DNA from: Turritopsis dohrnii
Lineage: Eukaryota; Cnidaria; Hydrozoa; Anthoathecata; Oceaniidae
NCBI GenBank assembly: GCA_027922465.2
Contig: BQMF02000223.1
Coordinates: 310,001-374,000, forward strand
Direction of reading: 5' to 3'
Length of the DNA: 64,000 nucleotides
Shown here: piece after piece, positions 1 through 12,782 of the stretch
How positions within the stretch are numbered: the stretch's first letter is position 1
Layout of the letters: each line of letters starts with the position of its first letter
The notes under the pieces: model-generated
What the model was told of the DNA's origin: nothing
The model's input: the letters and a program-made list of their open reading frames with translations, nothing else
Databases searched by the model: none
Made by a program: the position numbers and the translations under genes

Positions 1-1110
1 ATTCTGCTCCTTTTTCCTATACTCGCCTCATTTCTCCAACCTCTTGTCTGCTCCAATTTATTTAATCTATGCTTGTTCAATTTTTCCATGTTCATACATG
101 TTATATTACATATATTACATATATTATATTCACATTCTGCTTCTTTTTCCAGCCTCCGCCACATTCATTTCCTCAACCTATTTTCCGCCCCAAACCAACC
201 CTCTATACTCATACCACCATTTTCATTCCGCCTATTTTTTTCTATTTTTTTCTATTTTTTTTCACCTTCTATTCAATTTATTCATGCATTATCATTACAA
301 TGTATTTTTTCAATCTTTTTTCTTTCTTGCTCCGCATTTATCATTCAATTCCTTCTCTTTCACACTTCATCTTTTTGATATTTTATGTTTCAACAAACGT
401 TTATTAGAGATGTTATTCTAAGTTTTATTCATAATTATTAACATATTATATTTAGTTATGTTTATGCAATAGTGGAGCTTGTCCTTCCAAATTTATTGCT
501 TTAATATAATTCGTTTCCATTCTTCACTTTCGCTCGAAAATATTCCTTAACTTATAATTCACTTTTTTCACGGCATTTTTTTCATTTTACTTTATTCTAA
601 CTTTATAATTTTTGTGGGGACACCCAATTTTTTGTCCTATTTATATTGTTTCCGGACTTCCTTTTTTGTCATAATTTTTATCAAAAAATTATATTTTTTG
701 CCTTTGCATTATTCCGTAATTATTTTGTCAAATATTCCTGAACTTATATTTCGCTTTTTTTCAGTATATTTTAATAGTATTGATGGTTTGTTTTGTCAGT
801 TTCAGTTGTCAATCAATTAATTATCCTATTTATTTTTTGTGCATTTTATTTAATATTTATCAGCAAAATTCTTTTGATGATTTTGATTCCCAAGCCGTTT
901 ATTTTGTCAGCTTTATTTATCCTATTTATATTTTTGTTTCAACTTTGTTTTAATGTTTACATTTCTATCCTTGTAAATTGCGCCCAATATCGACAGAAAG
1001 TGGAGAGAAAGAGAGGAGAAATCAGAGTGAGCTGTTCCAAATGTTGTGATCATGTTTATCATAGTTCGGAAAATGACAAAACACTTTTAGCTTTTCTTCT
1101 TCAGGTCTGA
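1..1110. other. Pyrimidine-rich low-complexity DNA
   Basis: The plus strand is strongly T- and C-biased for about 1 kb, with runs of T and TTTTC. Open frames here, such as 44-421, translate to F, S, H, I and Y-rich strings with no domain character and are composition artefacts. I see no gene. Confidence 0.6.
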
Positions 1111-1129
1111 TCGTAATAACAAACAATCT

Positions 1130-3100
1130 GCATAGCTAGTAAGTTTCTGGTTTTCTTTATATACCAGTGTAAACTGTAGTATATGATTATGATATAATAT
1201 GCGTTGCCTTTGTTACTTTGTAGGTAGCACTTGTTGGAGAGTTAAAAGTGGTTGAGCAATTGAAAGTAATGTGAGAAGAGATGTCAAGGAAAACGATGGC
1301 ATCATTCTTATATTATTTGAAGTATTATTAGCACTAACATGATCTGAAAGACATTAAGCTTTTCTGTATAATGTCTATTGTCAAAGCAATTACAATAGAA
1401 TTTGTAATATTTTGCATTTTCAACAAACTTGATTAATTTACTTGTTTCAACTACGATCATGCAGCAGGTAATTGTTTCCATGGTGATAGAAGCGTCACCA
1501 GATGATCGAGATGAAAAAAGAGATTTGGACATAAGGTATATAAAACATTTTGTTTGTCATAAACATTGAGTACTTTTGAACAAAAAACAGATCATTCTAA
1601 CCATCTTTTATTTACCTCTGATGTGAGTGAAGTATATATGGATACTATTTCTACTTCAGAAGGATGACCTAGCACAATGACGACTGTTGGAGCCTTTAAA
1701 GATAATGAAAATTCCAGCGATGACATACCTACACAAGTTTTGGTAAAATGTAGTTATCCATTTTTATCCATGTGATATATATTTAGTTCTGTGTATAGTC
1801 TGTATGTATCAAGATTGCTCTTTTATTTGTTAGCCATTGATGCGATAACAGAAAAAATCAAATCATGAAGAAACGATTTACAACAGAAAAAGCAAATAAT
1901 CAAGGATAGTGACTATTAAAGTATGATCAAATTTTATTCATCGCTTTCTTAAAGTCGTTTGATGCTATATTGTTATATATACTATTGATATACTATAAAT
2001 GTGGGTCTGATTAGAATGTTTTTTAATAGCTAAACGAGAAAACATGAAGAAATTGCAACCTAATGAACTTCCTAACTGATTAATAGTAAGTACAGGATCA
2101 TTTGTTCACTTAAACTTAAATAAGTGAAAAATAATATATAAGTTTTGAATAATTTCTGTATAAGAGCTGCACAAATGTCGTATAACCGTTTGACAACAAC
2201 AATGAAATGGAAACAGAGGTTTGTACAATAATATACTTGTTATTGACTTTTTGCGACGTTGCACAACTAATGCTGGATACATAATGTGTTGCAGGTTGTG
2301 AAGTTACTGCTCATTTTGATATTCCCTTTCAAGTTAGTTACAATAATCTGTTCTGTATAAACACATTAAATCTTTGTTTCTACAAAAATTCTTTTCAGTT
2401 GATCAGTAAATTGTAACCTATATAATGGAAGCAGCTGAGGACAAATAAATATGAAACGAATACTTGTTTAATTTGTTACTTGGAACCAGACTTTATCTAT
2501 TTGGATCGTAAGTGGTAAGACAACTGAATTACTCATTCTCATATTCAATAAAGCTGAGCAGTTATAAAAGGTTATTTTGTTCTATTATCTTTTATTAGAT
2601 CCTGTTCCAGCCATCACTGTCAGTCATGTTGGAAGGGATTATGTTATCGGTGTCTATGGAATGGAATGTTGTTCATAAGGTGAATTAACAAAAGAGAACT
2701 TGTTAACTAGTAGATGGAAGATGTTGTTGCATGTTTCTTATTTGCAACGTTTGAAAACATTTCCTCTTTCAAATCTTTCAAATCAGATGTTTGTTAGTTC
2801 AGAAATGCAAAGTGGCTGTTGCGATTAATAACGGTTTGAATTATCATGATGGACACGGTTATGGTCGTTTGCAATGCAGTGATTGATATGTAGAAATGAC
2901 AACGAAGATAATGAAGATGGCTTGCCGCTGGTACAAGGTAGTTGTTCTTCTATGTTTCCATATCAACTGAAAATTGCCTCTTTCGTATCACGTGATCAGC
3001 AACCTTTGATTTGATCACTTCAAGTCATAATAAGGAACAGTTTTGCTGGTGGGTTTGAATTGGTTCCGTATTATTGGTGTGGTTTTGATAGATAAGGTAG
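1130..3100 (+). other. Gene-less stretch with possible decayed exons
   Basis: No long open frame. Several short plus-strand segments look splice-bounded: 1470-1532 (after CAGCAG, ending before GTATAT), 1677-1739 (ATG start, before GTAAAA) and 2599-2679 (after TTAG, before GTGAAT). A further frame, 2801-2886, reads KVAVAINNG then YHDGHGYGR before a stop. They do not join into one clean frame that I can recognise. This may be a decayed multi-exon gene or chance. Family unknown. Confidence 0.2.
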
Positions 3101-3157
3101 ATGAAGTGTGTTATTAACTCGATGCCCTGTTTAATTTCATGTAAGGAAAATTATCTC

Positions 3158-3278
3158 TCAGTGGGCAAAATCTTCATAATGCTACTACGAAGAAGAGCAT
3201 CTTTATTGAAACTATGTGTATATTTCTCTAAAAATGCACTCCTCCCCAGTGACTTTTCAACAAATTTGACCAATGGGC
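3158..3278. mobile_element. Short MITE, CCCAGT/GGGCA family (degraded)
   Basis: This is a diverged member of a roughly 120-bp family with better copies at 37838-37958, 38463-38579 and 47155-47275. It starts TCAGTGGGCAAAA, has the family interior (GAAGAGCATC, a TTTCTNTAAAAATGCACTCC core) and ends CAATGGGCC. It has no coding capacity. Confidence 0.5.
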
Positions 3279-3625
3279 CGTCTTACAAAGGTGTCCTTCT
3301 TATAGAGAATTAAGATAATAACAATATGTCTCCTGGAAGAGTTTTTCTTACGAAATTGGGTTATTACAACTGTCGGACCAAAAGTAATTTCCTGACAATT
3401 CTCTCTATTTGATCACAATTCAAATGTAAAAAAGTACCATTGTACCAAAAGTACAAATTCAATATCTAATATCAAATTATTCAATTTGCAAATTTTTCAT
3501 TACTTTTAAAGTCCTAATTTTTTTCATTTCCTTTAGATCACGATTTCAACATGAACTCTTTATTTCTTTATTGTAACAAACTTGTATTTATGGTTTATTT
3601 TATATTTTTGAAATATTATTAGATA

Positions 3626-3880
3626 CCGTAAATGCTTGATTGTGCGCCCTTCTAAGAGTAGCGCCTCTTCTGAATGCACTTTGTGATACTTTGATTTCGT
3701 TAAACCTCCAAACCCGAAGAGGCGTGTTTTTCCTCTGTCACTAAACAAGAAATACGGTCATTCACATTTGATCATTCCAGTAACAAAAGGCCTAGAAGAA
3801 TAAGACTCAGTAACAACTCGTTTATAGAATAATCTAGAACTGCCTATTGATACATTTTCGCAAACTTCAAGCATTTACGG
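3626..3880. mobile_element. TA-flanked MITE with 14-bp perfect TIRs
   Basis: CCGTAAATGCTTGA at 3626-3639 is exactly repeated inverted at 3867-3880, and both ends are flanked by TA (3624-3625 and 3881-3882), as expected for a Tc1/mariner-type TA target duplication. The 255-bp interior carries GCGCCC-type motifs (GTGCGCCCTTC, AGCGCCTC) shared with elements at 26.8, 27.7, 30.2 and 34.9 kb. It is non-coding and therefore non-autonomous. Confidence 0.75.
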
Positions 3881-4394
3881 TAGCACTTTTACTTCTTATA
3901 AATATATGAAAATTTATTGCAGCGATAGCGTCGTGGCCTTCCTTCACATGTAACTTCTATAAATAGTAGTTATCGAAAAGGACTGACTGCACTCTAGGTT
4001 AGTTTGAACAAGTGTAGGTTAAACTACCTAGTCTGTGAAAGAATAAAGTTTAAATATGACATTTTAAGGACGTTGCAATCAGTGGAGAAGTACACGAGAC
4101 GTACATTCTGTGAGAATGAAAAATATGTATCACCATTTTTAGCTCCTTTTGCTCTGCTATTAGAACTTCCAATTGGAATGCATAGATTTTCCATTCACAC
4201 AGAAATCTCTGCTGATGTGAGGTATCTGATTTTGAAGCTGATAACCCGATATTTATTTATTATGTCTACCAAGCACTTCTTGCTTTGTTACACATATTGC
4301 ACTCTTCTATCAGATATATTTACATTTCGTAATCCACTGAATTTCTATTCCATGATATGCATCTTAAAATTCTACAAAAACTCCGGAGTGCTGT

Positions 4395-4690
4395 TTTCGT
4401 ATCGTATCGAATTAATTATCATCTTTCATCGTTTCTCATCGAAAGATCTGCATCGTAGGGGATTGTAAAACATCGTATTTTATCGGATGGTATCGTATTA
4501 CATGGCATCGTATTATATCGTATTATATCGAATGACATCGTATCATATCGAATCACAACGTATCATATACCATCGTATCCATCGTATACCATCGGGTTTT
4601 ATCGAATAGCATTGTATTCCATCTAAACGCATCGTACGGAATCTTAAAGAGTCTCGTCGCATCACATCGTATCGCTTTGTGACTTTCATT
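4395..4690. repeat. Degenerate ATCGTAT minisatellite
   Basis: About 300 bp are filled by short imperfect repeats built on ATCGTAT or TATCG, with units of roughly 7-10 bp drifting in length. Both strands lack plausible coding sequence; the 154-residue frame at 4004-4468 runs into it and has no domain character. Confidence 0.7.
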
Positions 4691-4699
4691 GGTGCATCA

Positions 4700-7480
4700 T
4701 CCATTTTCATTACATCACATTGATTACGCATTCGCAATCACATAACCGGGTTATGATCTGGGTTGTTCGTAGAATTACGTTGAATCATCAGAGTATAACC
4801 TTTCACACCATCACGTCATTTTGACGTCACGTTATCGTTTGTCATTGACTTATTCTTTTCACAGCTACATCCTATTTTACATCCCCAAGCCATTGTGCAG
4901 TCAGTGAATTTCCTTGTGCAAGGACGCTTTGCTTTCAATACGTAAGCGCACTTTATAAGAGTATTCTGCAAGTATATCAAGTTGGAAATGATTTTATTGG
5001 GAAGGATATTTCTCCATAGTGTTTCATTTGAAATCCTTTGCAATTCTAATGACAATCAATATCGGAACTTAGAGCTAATTTTATTGTTTGAAAGTACCAG
5101 AAAATATTAAGCTCATTCTTTGTATAATGAGGCTCAATCTGTAAAATGTTTTATAAGTAATAGTGTATACGTGCGGAGTACTCCGATATGAATATATGAA
5201 TAGAATATAGCTTGCTAACAGTTGCACACATAGATTATATTTACATTATATGTTATCAATTTGAAAATGTTTCTCCGCTTCTCAACACTTTGTATAATAC
5301 CTACGAAACTATTTCTACCAGTGAAAGCATGGAGTTTGAAAATTCCGCAAAACTGGTATAAGGTTGGGTTTCCACTCAGTACAAAAACAAAAAATGCGTG
5401 TGTGATGCCCATTTGATTCTCTTTTAACGATCGAGTTCATACATTTAATTGTTACAAATACAATAGAGAATCTTTATAACAGAAGGAAGAAGCGAATGGC
5501 AATGTAGAAACTAATTCTTCTCCTTCGCTTGCAAAATGTCGATCGATTTTCGTTTTGCATAAATTTACTGTGCATGCGTATTTAAAAATTCGATTACAAA
5601 TTTGAGTAGGCGACTTTTTGCAAAACTGATGTTTCATTGAGAATAGATATATTTATCTCATTTCAATATTTTTAGTATTTTCATCAATTTACGTATGGTT
5701 ATTATTGTATATTTATCGTAGTTTTTGGATCTAGCGCCCACCTTTTTGACACCCTATTTTAGCGCCCAGTCTTAGAATCATTACAGCTTGCGGTCAAAAG
5801 GCAGTTTTCCACTTCAAGAAAATTTTCCGCGGACAAGAAGGGACAGGAATGTTTTCTGCGGACAGATCAGGAAAATAAAATAAAACTGGCCCGTTTATTG
5901 ACTGATATTTCACTGTCTTCAGTCCAGCCATCACCCTCCATTGTTTATAACTAGTTACCTAGCTGTGGTTAGCCAGTGATAAATAGCTATGGTTTTTGTT
6001 CATCAAATGCAATTTTTATTTTGTTTTTCTGTGTAGTACTTTGATCAACTGAACCGCCGATTTATAAAAAAATGTATTCGTTCTACAAACAATTAACAGC
6101 ACATCGGCTTTTTAAAATTTCTGTCAGGAAAAAACAGAAAATGTTGAACTCGATTCTATTTCCATTCAAAACAGAACAAAAAGGAAAGGAAAATTTTCTG
6201 TTCACGTGGCTTTTGCGCATGCTCAGTTGCTTTTGCTTTCCTGTCCGCGGAAAGTCGAAAACAGCCTTAACATTTGTTCCGATGAATTCGAAATATCTTT
6301 CGATACAGTTGTTTGCACCTTAAATTAAATACTATTAAAACACCAAGCTTTTACCTGTTTAACCATTGTTAAAGAGCGATACCGTGAAAACTCAACGTTC
6401 CTTGAAAGTCTGAAGTATTCTGCACTATTGAAGGAATTAAGCTGAAAGAGTAGATTGCTAACCAATTATTAACGACGAAGAAACGAATCTCAGTTTTATT
6501 TGTGAGAAATTTTTGAATACGTATAAGAGTGTTAATAGATCTGAAATTCTTACTATTTACGAATATGTATGATTAAAGAGCTGTGGGCATGCAGACCGAA
6601 ATATCATATAGGAAACATAACTCGTTTAGACCATAATTCGTTTCCAAAAAGTGAAACCTAAATTTCCCATCTCCACACTACTTTTTTTTTCGGCTGAAAT
6701 ATTTTTCAGTAAAAGTTATGAATAGGAAAGTCAATTTTTGCACCGGTGGGGACTGATCTTGATTGGTAGAAAAGCTCCGTTAATTTCTATACGTTATTCA
6801 CTGTACGTATAACTGGCAACCTTGACGGCATGTAACTACAGGAAGGGGCCAAGAATACGCTGCCTCCAAAGCGGGGTTACCTCGGTATTTTTGGTTTTTA
6901 GACAATATGGATTATATGTGATCATGTAAGAGTATATGTATATGAGCGGCTGTACCAATTTGTAGAAGCTAAGATGATTTTCTTTCTGAAATAAATGTTT
7001 TTCTTTTCCCAGTAATATTTTACAGAAGATGAACGATGTTGATATCATTCTGCAGAGAGAACTTGACAAACCTAATCAAATAAGTTTCAGCTTTATATTT
7101 ATAATAAACTCACTGATCCAATTAGGTTACACCATTGACATCAGAATTTCTTTGACTAAACCTCCACTTGACAATTATCAAATGTCATTGCAAACGAGTT
7201 GCCAGAGGGAGGGGTTCAGACAAAAATATTCATTGTACAAGAAATTGAATAAGATTATCTGGAGAAATTTAAAGCCAAAGTAAAGGCTTTATTAAAGCAA
7301 CACAGAGAATAACGTAATACTAAAGGAAAACAAACAGAGTTATTTGTTTCCTCCATGAAAATAAAAGGTTTTCAATTCCTAAAGTAATAGTTTGCTTAGG
7401 ATAATGTGCTGTTGCTATCAATGCTGCTACTTCCTTTCTGTTGTCGGCCATTTTGTTTAATTTCAGGAGAAATGTATAAC
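4700..7480. other. Intergenic, no gene seen
   Basis: Only short, unsupported frames. A small GCGCCC-motif patch at 5735-5776 (AGCGCCCACC, TAGCGCCCAG) resembles the MITE family defined at 3626-3880. Nothing else is recognisable. Confidence 0.5.
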
Positions 7481-7487
7481 ACTATGA

Positions 7488-7640
7488 GAAAGGTCCCATT
7501 TGGAAGAGCAAAAACCTTGTGAAAACCTTGTTAAATTTGCTTGGGTCAGTGAGCATAAAATTACGTCATGCCTCGTTCTTTCAAACATTTTTATAAGACT
7601 TTCCTGCAAAGAGTTTGATGAATTCCAAATGGGACCTTTC
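7488..7640. mobile_element. Small TIR element with 17-bp perfect ends
   Basis: GAAAGGTCCCATTTGGA at 7488-7504 is repeated exactly inverted at 7624-7640, enclosing 119 bp of non-coding DNA. This is MITE-like architecture. The target duplication is not obvious, so the class is unknown. Confidence 0.5.
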
Positions 7641-8464
7641 CTACCCTCATAAACATAAACAATATCACATGATCAGCTTGACTAAAAAAACGGACTGAAA
7701 AATCCATATGACAGCTATGACAGCTAGAGGATCTCATCCCGCTCTTATGAACATCCACAAAGCGTGATCTCGGTTAGTGATGTCGTTTATAATCTGAGGA
7801 TTTCTTAAGAAGCTGCAATCTCAGCATATCAAACCAGAGTGTTTTCTCTAACGATATTCATTTAAAAAATAAGGCTGATGCATTATTGTCAGCGTGGATT
7901 TTTGGGTCTGTTACTACCATTTTAAATAAACAAAAAATCCGGTCTTCTAATTGAGGCAACCGAAGGCGTAAAACTGTTACTTAGATAGGTTACATCTAAC
8001 TAGCTATATTATGGCAGAGCGAGGAAATTGCATGCTGACCTGTTCCAAATACATGCCATTTTTGCCAACATTTACTTTCTGAGTTAAGTGTTCCAATAAT
8101 CAATCATCAATCTTGAAGTATTTAATCGGTACTTACAACAACTATTTACAAGGAAATTTTTTACAAGGAGATTTCCTACTAGTTACGAAGTTCAATGTTC
8201 AATGGCAATTAATGATTTTAGTTCGGTGGTGTTCTAAAACGTTTTGAACTATAACGAACGTGTGGAAAACCGGATCAAAGTTCGTGTCACGATGAATGCT
8301 TTGTAATATGATGATTGCTAATAAATTACTTTTTGAATCATAAAGTATTGGGATAACTACATATCAAAGTTTAAAGTTCATCATCATTAGAGGATAGGCT
8401 GAAAACCTGTTTTTCATTTTCATCATGATATAATATATAATGTATAATATAAAGGGAATCCTTA
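7641..8464. other. Intergenic, no gene seen
   Basis: No open frame with domain character, repeat or RNA gene recognised. Confidence 0.4.
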
Positions 8465-8465
8465 T

Positions 8466-8788
8466 GAAACCGACTGGTAGCCTTGTGGTAGAGTGCTCGC
8501 TTCCTGTTCGGGAGGTCGTGGGTTCAATCCCCGACCGAGTCATGCCAGCGACTATAACAGTGTGAATCAATCCTCTCTGCTTAGCACTCAGCAAGAGAGT
8601 AGGAATGATGTCTAGGGTGGTTGTCTAGTTGAGCGGTTCCTGTCATTACAGCTTCCGTAGCCCAAATGGGGGCTTTAAATGCTCTAGGACCTCCTTCGCA
8701 GGAACCTCATTGATAACAGTACCTTACGGAACTGAAGAGGCTATCCTGGGTAAACATTCGTAAATAACAAATAATAATAATAATAATA
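8466..8788 (+). mobile_element. tRNA-derived SINE with (AAT)n tail
   Basis: The head at 8471-8542 is tRNA-like. Its A-box region is TAGCCTTGTGGT and its B box GGTTCAATCCC, and the acceptor arms GACTGGT and ACCGAGTC pair with one bulge. A four-pair anticodon stem (CTTC/GGAG) has a 7-nt loop with T at position 33 and GTT in the anticodon slot. About 220 bp of unrelated body follow, ending in an AAT-rich tail at 8768-8788. The body and tail make it a SINE rather than a tRNA gene. A recent copy could be transcribed by RNA polymerase III. Confidence 0.75.
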
Positions 8789-9240
8789 TGTGAAATGTAA
8801 ATCATCAGTGGATTCAAAGAGAACCTATGACAGATTAAAAAAGTGATATCGTACAGGAAATCCAACATAGATTAATATAACGTAAAATGTAGATTATGTG
8901 TATTTATTTAACCACAAAATTGAGACACTCGAAAGAGTCTGAATGGGAGTGCTTTCCTGGAGTTTAATCTAACATCAGAATTATAAATATACTATAAAAA
9001 TTGAAATATGCCTGCTCATTTCATGAGAATGCGTTAGAACTTCATTTGTTTGGCTTGACAAAGTAAAGGCGTTTTACCAAAAGCTACGGTAAATGTTAAA
9101 TTTATATTTTGTAAAAGTTAACTCACTGTCAATATTTTTCTAATTACGAACAACATTTCTTACTCGAACATAAATCAAAATTTCATTCAAACGTAACAGT
9201 TTGCTAATTTAAATCACTGCACATTTGTCGTCAAAGCTAT
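8789..9240. other. Intergenic, no gene seen
   Basis: AT-rich, with no supported frame or structure. Confidence 0.4.
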
Positions 9241-9703
9241 GGGATTGTTCACAAATGACGTCAACCAATTTTTCAAACTTTTTGACCCCCCCTCCCCCCT
9301 CTGTCAACCTGCGTCAACTTCAAAAACAAAACAAAACAGCCTTCACCCCACTGGTCCTTTTGTATCTTAGTTTCTTACACATTTTTAATTAGATATTTGC
9401 AATGATCTTCGTGTAATTCTCTGATCAATCTCCAAGTGAGCGAAAAACGGTGGAACGGAACGAAGCCAACAAAAGCAATATGGAAGGACTTTCCCACGCC
9501 ACTACGGACCACATCAAAGTAAACATTCATTCACATTTTCATAAAAAACTTTTACTTAATTGGAAAAATCAAGGTTCTGAAAATTGTGAAGGTTGACGTC
9601 AACAGTAGTATCACCTCCCCCCTCCCCCCCGTCAACTAGCGTCAACTTTGGCATAACCCCCCCCCTCCCCCCCTAACAGTTGACGTCATTTGTGAAGAGT
9701 CCC
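9241..9703. mobile_element. 463-bp non-autonomous DNA transposon
   Basis: 25-bp terminal inverted repeats match at 23 positions. The left end starts GGGATTGTTCACAAATGACG, and the right end (9679-9703) reads the same way on the minus strand with two changes. Both ends are flanked by TAT (9238-9240 and 9704-9706), a candidate 3-bp target duplication. Subterminal C-rich tracts (9287-9300, 9616-9630, 9656-9673) alternate with GTCAAC. No coding capacity. Confidence 0.7.
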
Positions 9704-11390
9704 TATTAATCATCTAATTTGAAGGTAAAAAAAACTACAATGCAAACTGGAGACAGTTTTATGTTATTCATCAATCCTACCTGCTCCTTCTTCATCATTA
9801 TCCAAAAGAAACTAATCCTACCACTAGAATACATTCTACACCTCAAAAAGAATTGCATAATCCTCAGTTTTTTACTAGGTCATGCAATTAACTCTTTTTA
9901 CAGATAAATCACACATCGTAAATAGACTGCAATATATCAAAGCAAAGATTTGGATACATAAAAATAAGGTTTTTGGTGAGTTTTTTCCAAATCTTCCCGC
10001 TTCAGGCAACCATTTGTTTTGTTAGTTAGGTACTGTCTACACGCAAAGTATTTTAAACACTGCTGTGGCAATTGAATGCTACTGTAGTATTGAAAATAAG
10101 TCTGAGTGCTATCCTTTAGTTCTCTTGTGAATCTGTATACAAAATTGATTGTATAAATTGACATTTTTAGCTGAGCAAGTGTTTTTTTGAATTACATTGT
10201 TTTTCTGTTTCTTTTATTGTAAAAACAAAAGGAAACCAGGAAATGTTGTACAATATAAAGGATTTACGTTTGTTATTACAACACATCAATACAGTTGTTG
10301 ATGTGTTCATATCAATTAGGCTAGCGATGTGAATAAAGAAGGTGCTAAATCAATATTTTCTAAAATATTTTTTACGGTCACAATAGAGATCAAACCTCTG
10401 TTGCATTACTTGAAGCTGTTTTACCATAACGCAAGAAAGAATTTGTTCAGATTTTTTTCAGTTCCCTGAAAACTGACACTTGTGTATTTAAAAAAAATAC
10501 ACATTTAATTCAGTGCAATTGTAGGTAAAAGCAAAATCTTTATCTGAAGTGTAAGGTTTACTTGTCAATGCTGTTTATTTTCCAGGTAATCATTCCGTAA
10601 ATTAACACATTTTCCCCTTACGCGCCCATAACAACTGATAAGTTTAAGCAACCGTGGGGAAATTTATTTATTATTATTTATTATTAATTGTCTTTCAGGC
10701 ACTTCCATATTTCACAATGGCTATTCGTCCTATTAAAATAAGCATATTTAAATAAAGAAATAATTTATTATGAAAGAATATACCGTATAAAATATAATTT
10801 TCAAAAGATACTGGCAAAAGACTGCGAACAGAATTGGAATCTTGTACTGGTTGGAAACTTGGAGAAATTGAAAATTTGAAAAAGTTGATTGGAACTAAAT
10901 GATCATGGAACTAGCAGTATTGGTATTGATAAGATTTTAAAATTTTCAAATATTTTAAGTATAAATATAATTAATAAATTAACGATGGCTACCCTGAAAA
11001 GATAATGTACTAGAAGCTTGCAATACAGAAATTGAATTGGATGTGGTAATCTGGAGTGATCTCAAAAATCAAATGACTGGAATGTCACTGGTTTTAGGAT
11101 GTAGTAACGAACCGCACAAAGCGCTGAAAATGTTGGAGTAGCTGATATAGATGTGAAAAGTTAGAAATAAAATAAATAAGATTAAGTTATTTATTGGGCA
11201 TAATGTAAAATATATATACTAATCAATCGACAGACCTTTAGACAGGGACACAAAAAAGAAACTAACAGGTAAATCGGTTGGCAGACTAACAAAAGAATCG
11301 GACAAACAAACTTGACTAACGATAATGATATTGGCTATGAGATTGGTGCGATACTAAAATATTGAACCGAAAGGTGCCGATTGTTAAAAA
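9704..11390. other. Intergenic, no gene seen
   Basis: AT-rich. A short hairpin lies at 10280-10307 (AACACATCAA against TTGATGTGTT) and TTATTA runs near 10660-10690. No supported gene. Confidence 0.4.
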
Positions 11391-11392
11391 TC

Positions 11393-12782
11393 TTATGCAT
11401 GATTCATAATAAATATTGCTAAGCTAACATCCAATAAATATTTCTTTAAAGAGCTACGAAATTCTTTAGGGTCAGGTTCTTCCCTGATAATTTTTGGAAT
11501 GTCATTTAACAGGCGACTTGCCTTGCCAATGAACAATTTTTCTGACACGTTAATATCGTATTTTGAGGTAATATCATCAACATTTCGAATTCCACGCCCA
11601 ACAATTCTCAATTTAAAACCTTTCAAATAACTTGGAAATTCAACCTGGTTGATGGATTTGTGGGCTAGTTTCATCAGATCAAAGCGAATTTGTTGTTGAA
11701 TCGGTAACCAACCAAGCTCGATTACATCTTGAATCGTAGAATATCTCAATGTCACAAAGGAAGCGATTCTACACAGTAGTTTGTCAAGCTTTTGGGGAAG
11801 GCGATTGGGGAAGGTTCCAGAAGAGCGAGCAGCAGTATTGGATTTTTGATAACAAAAGGGCTTCTGCTAGCTGTTTCCTCAAGCGGTATGTTGCTGTTCG
11901 ACGGAGATAACGTAGCACGTAAAGCTTTGCATAGACTGAGGAGCAGATTTTTTCGATGTGAATGTCCCAGTTTAGATTTTGATCAAATTGGATACCAAGA
12001 AGTTTGTAAACTGGAACACGTTCGATCAGTTGATTTGTATGGTGGACATGGAAAGTTGCATGGTTAGGGTTCAATAAGTCATGAATCTTTGCCATTCTTG
12101 ATGTTGACAGGAGCATGATTTTGGTTTTTTTGTTGTTAAATGCGAGATTATTTGCGGTCGACCATTGTTTTAATTGATCTAAGCGTTGGTTTAAGTTGGT
12201 GATTGTTGTTGGGATATCTTTTGGCTTACAGTGTTCATATACGGTAGTGTCATCTGCATATTGATTCGTACTCCCACCGTTTACGTTTTCCTGCAGGTCG
12301 ACAGTGTACAGATTGAACAATATCGGTCCAAGAATCGAGCCTTGAGGTACGCCAAATAGCACTGTCCCATATTCAGACTTTTTGTCATCAACCTGAACGA
12401 ATTGGCGACGATCACTGAGGCGTACGACAACATGAGCATGGCAGCTTTATTTGAAAAGCCTATCTTTCGTAGTTTTACCAACAGAGTTTTGTAATCAACT
12501 GTGTCGAAGGCTTTAGAGTAGTCGAGGAACGCTGCTAGTGTGATTTCGCCTTTGTTCATAGCACCAACGATACCATCTCGAATCTTCATTAGCAAAGTTT
12601 CGGTCGAATGACGTTTGCGGAAACCAGACATGGTTTGTTGATATATCTGATTGCTTTCGACATAATCTACAATCTGTAGATGTATTGGTGGAATTTAAAA
12701 GAAAATACTTGTTATGACAGTTTTGCTGGGCATTTTGATGACGAGGAGGATAAAGAGGAAAACGGTGGAAAGCATTTAACAT
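11393..12782 (-). mobile_element. Non-LTR retrotransposon (CR1/L2-like) RT fragment
   Basis: Minus-strand reverse-transcriptase remnant read in three frames. 12631 down to about 12425 gives GFRKRHSTETLL and AFLDYSKAFDTVDY (fingers/palm motifs). After a frameshift near 12423, 12362-11784 gives VPQGSILGPILFNLY, the catalytic YADDTT motif and KLLGIQFD. After a second break, 11755-11393 gives the typical LINE C-terminal region. The endonuclease and ORF1 are missing here. It is a dead, 5'-truncated copy. Assignment to the CR1/L2/Jockey side rests on motif style, with no phylogeny. Confidence 0.9.

Noticed and set aside
44..421. 125-residue open frame at the window start
   Set aside because: Overlapping frames are all open because the strand is T/C-rich. 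The translation is F/S/H/Y-rich with no domain, and it lies in low-complexity DNA.
4004..4468. 154-residue open frame
   Set aside because: No domain character or splice context, and its end runs into the ATCGTAT minisatellite.
8364..8594. 76-residue minus-strand frame (TRSGIEPTTSRTG)
   Set aside because: This is the familiar antisense translation of a tRNA-derived SINE head.
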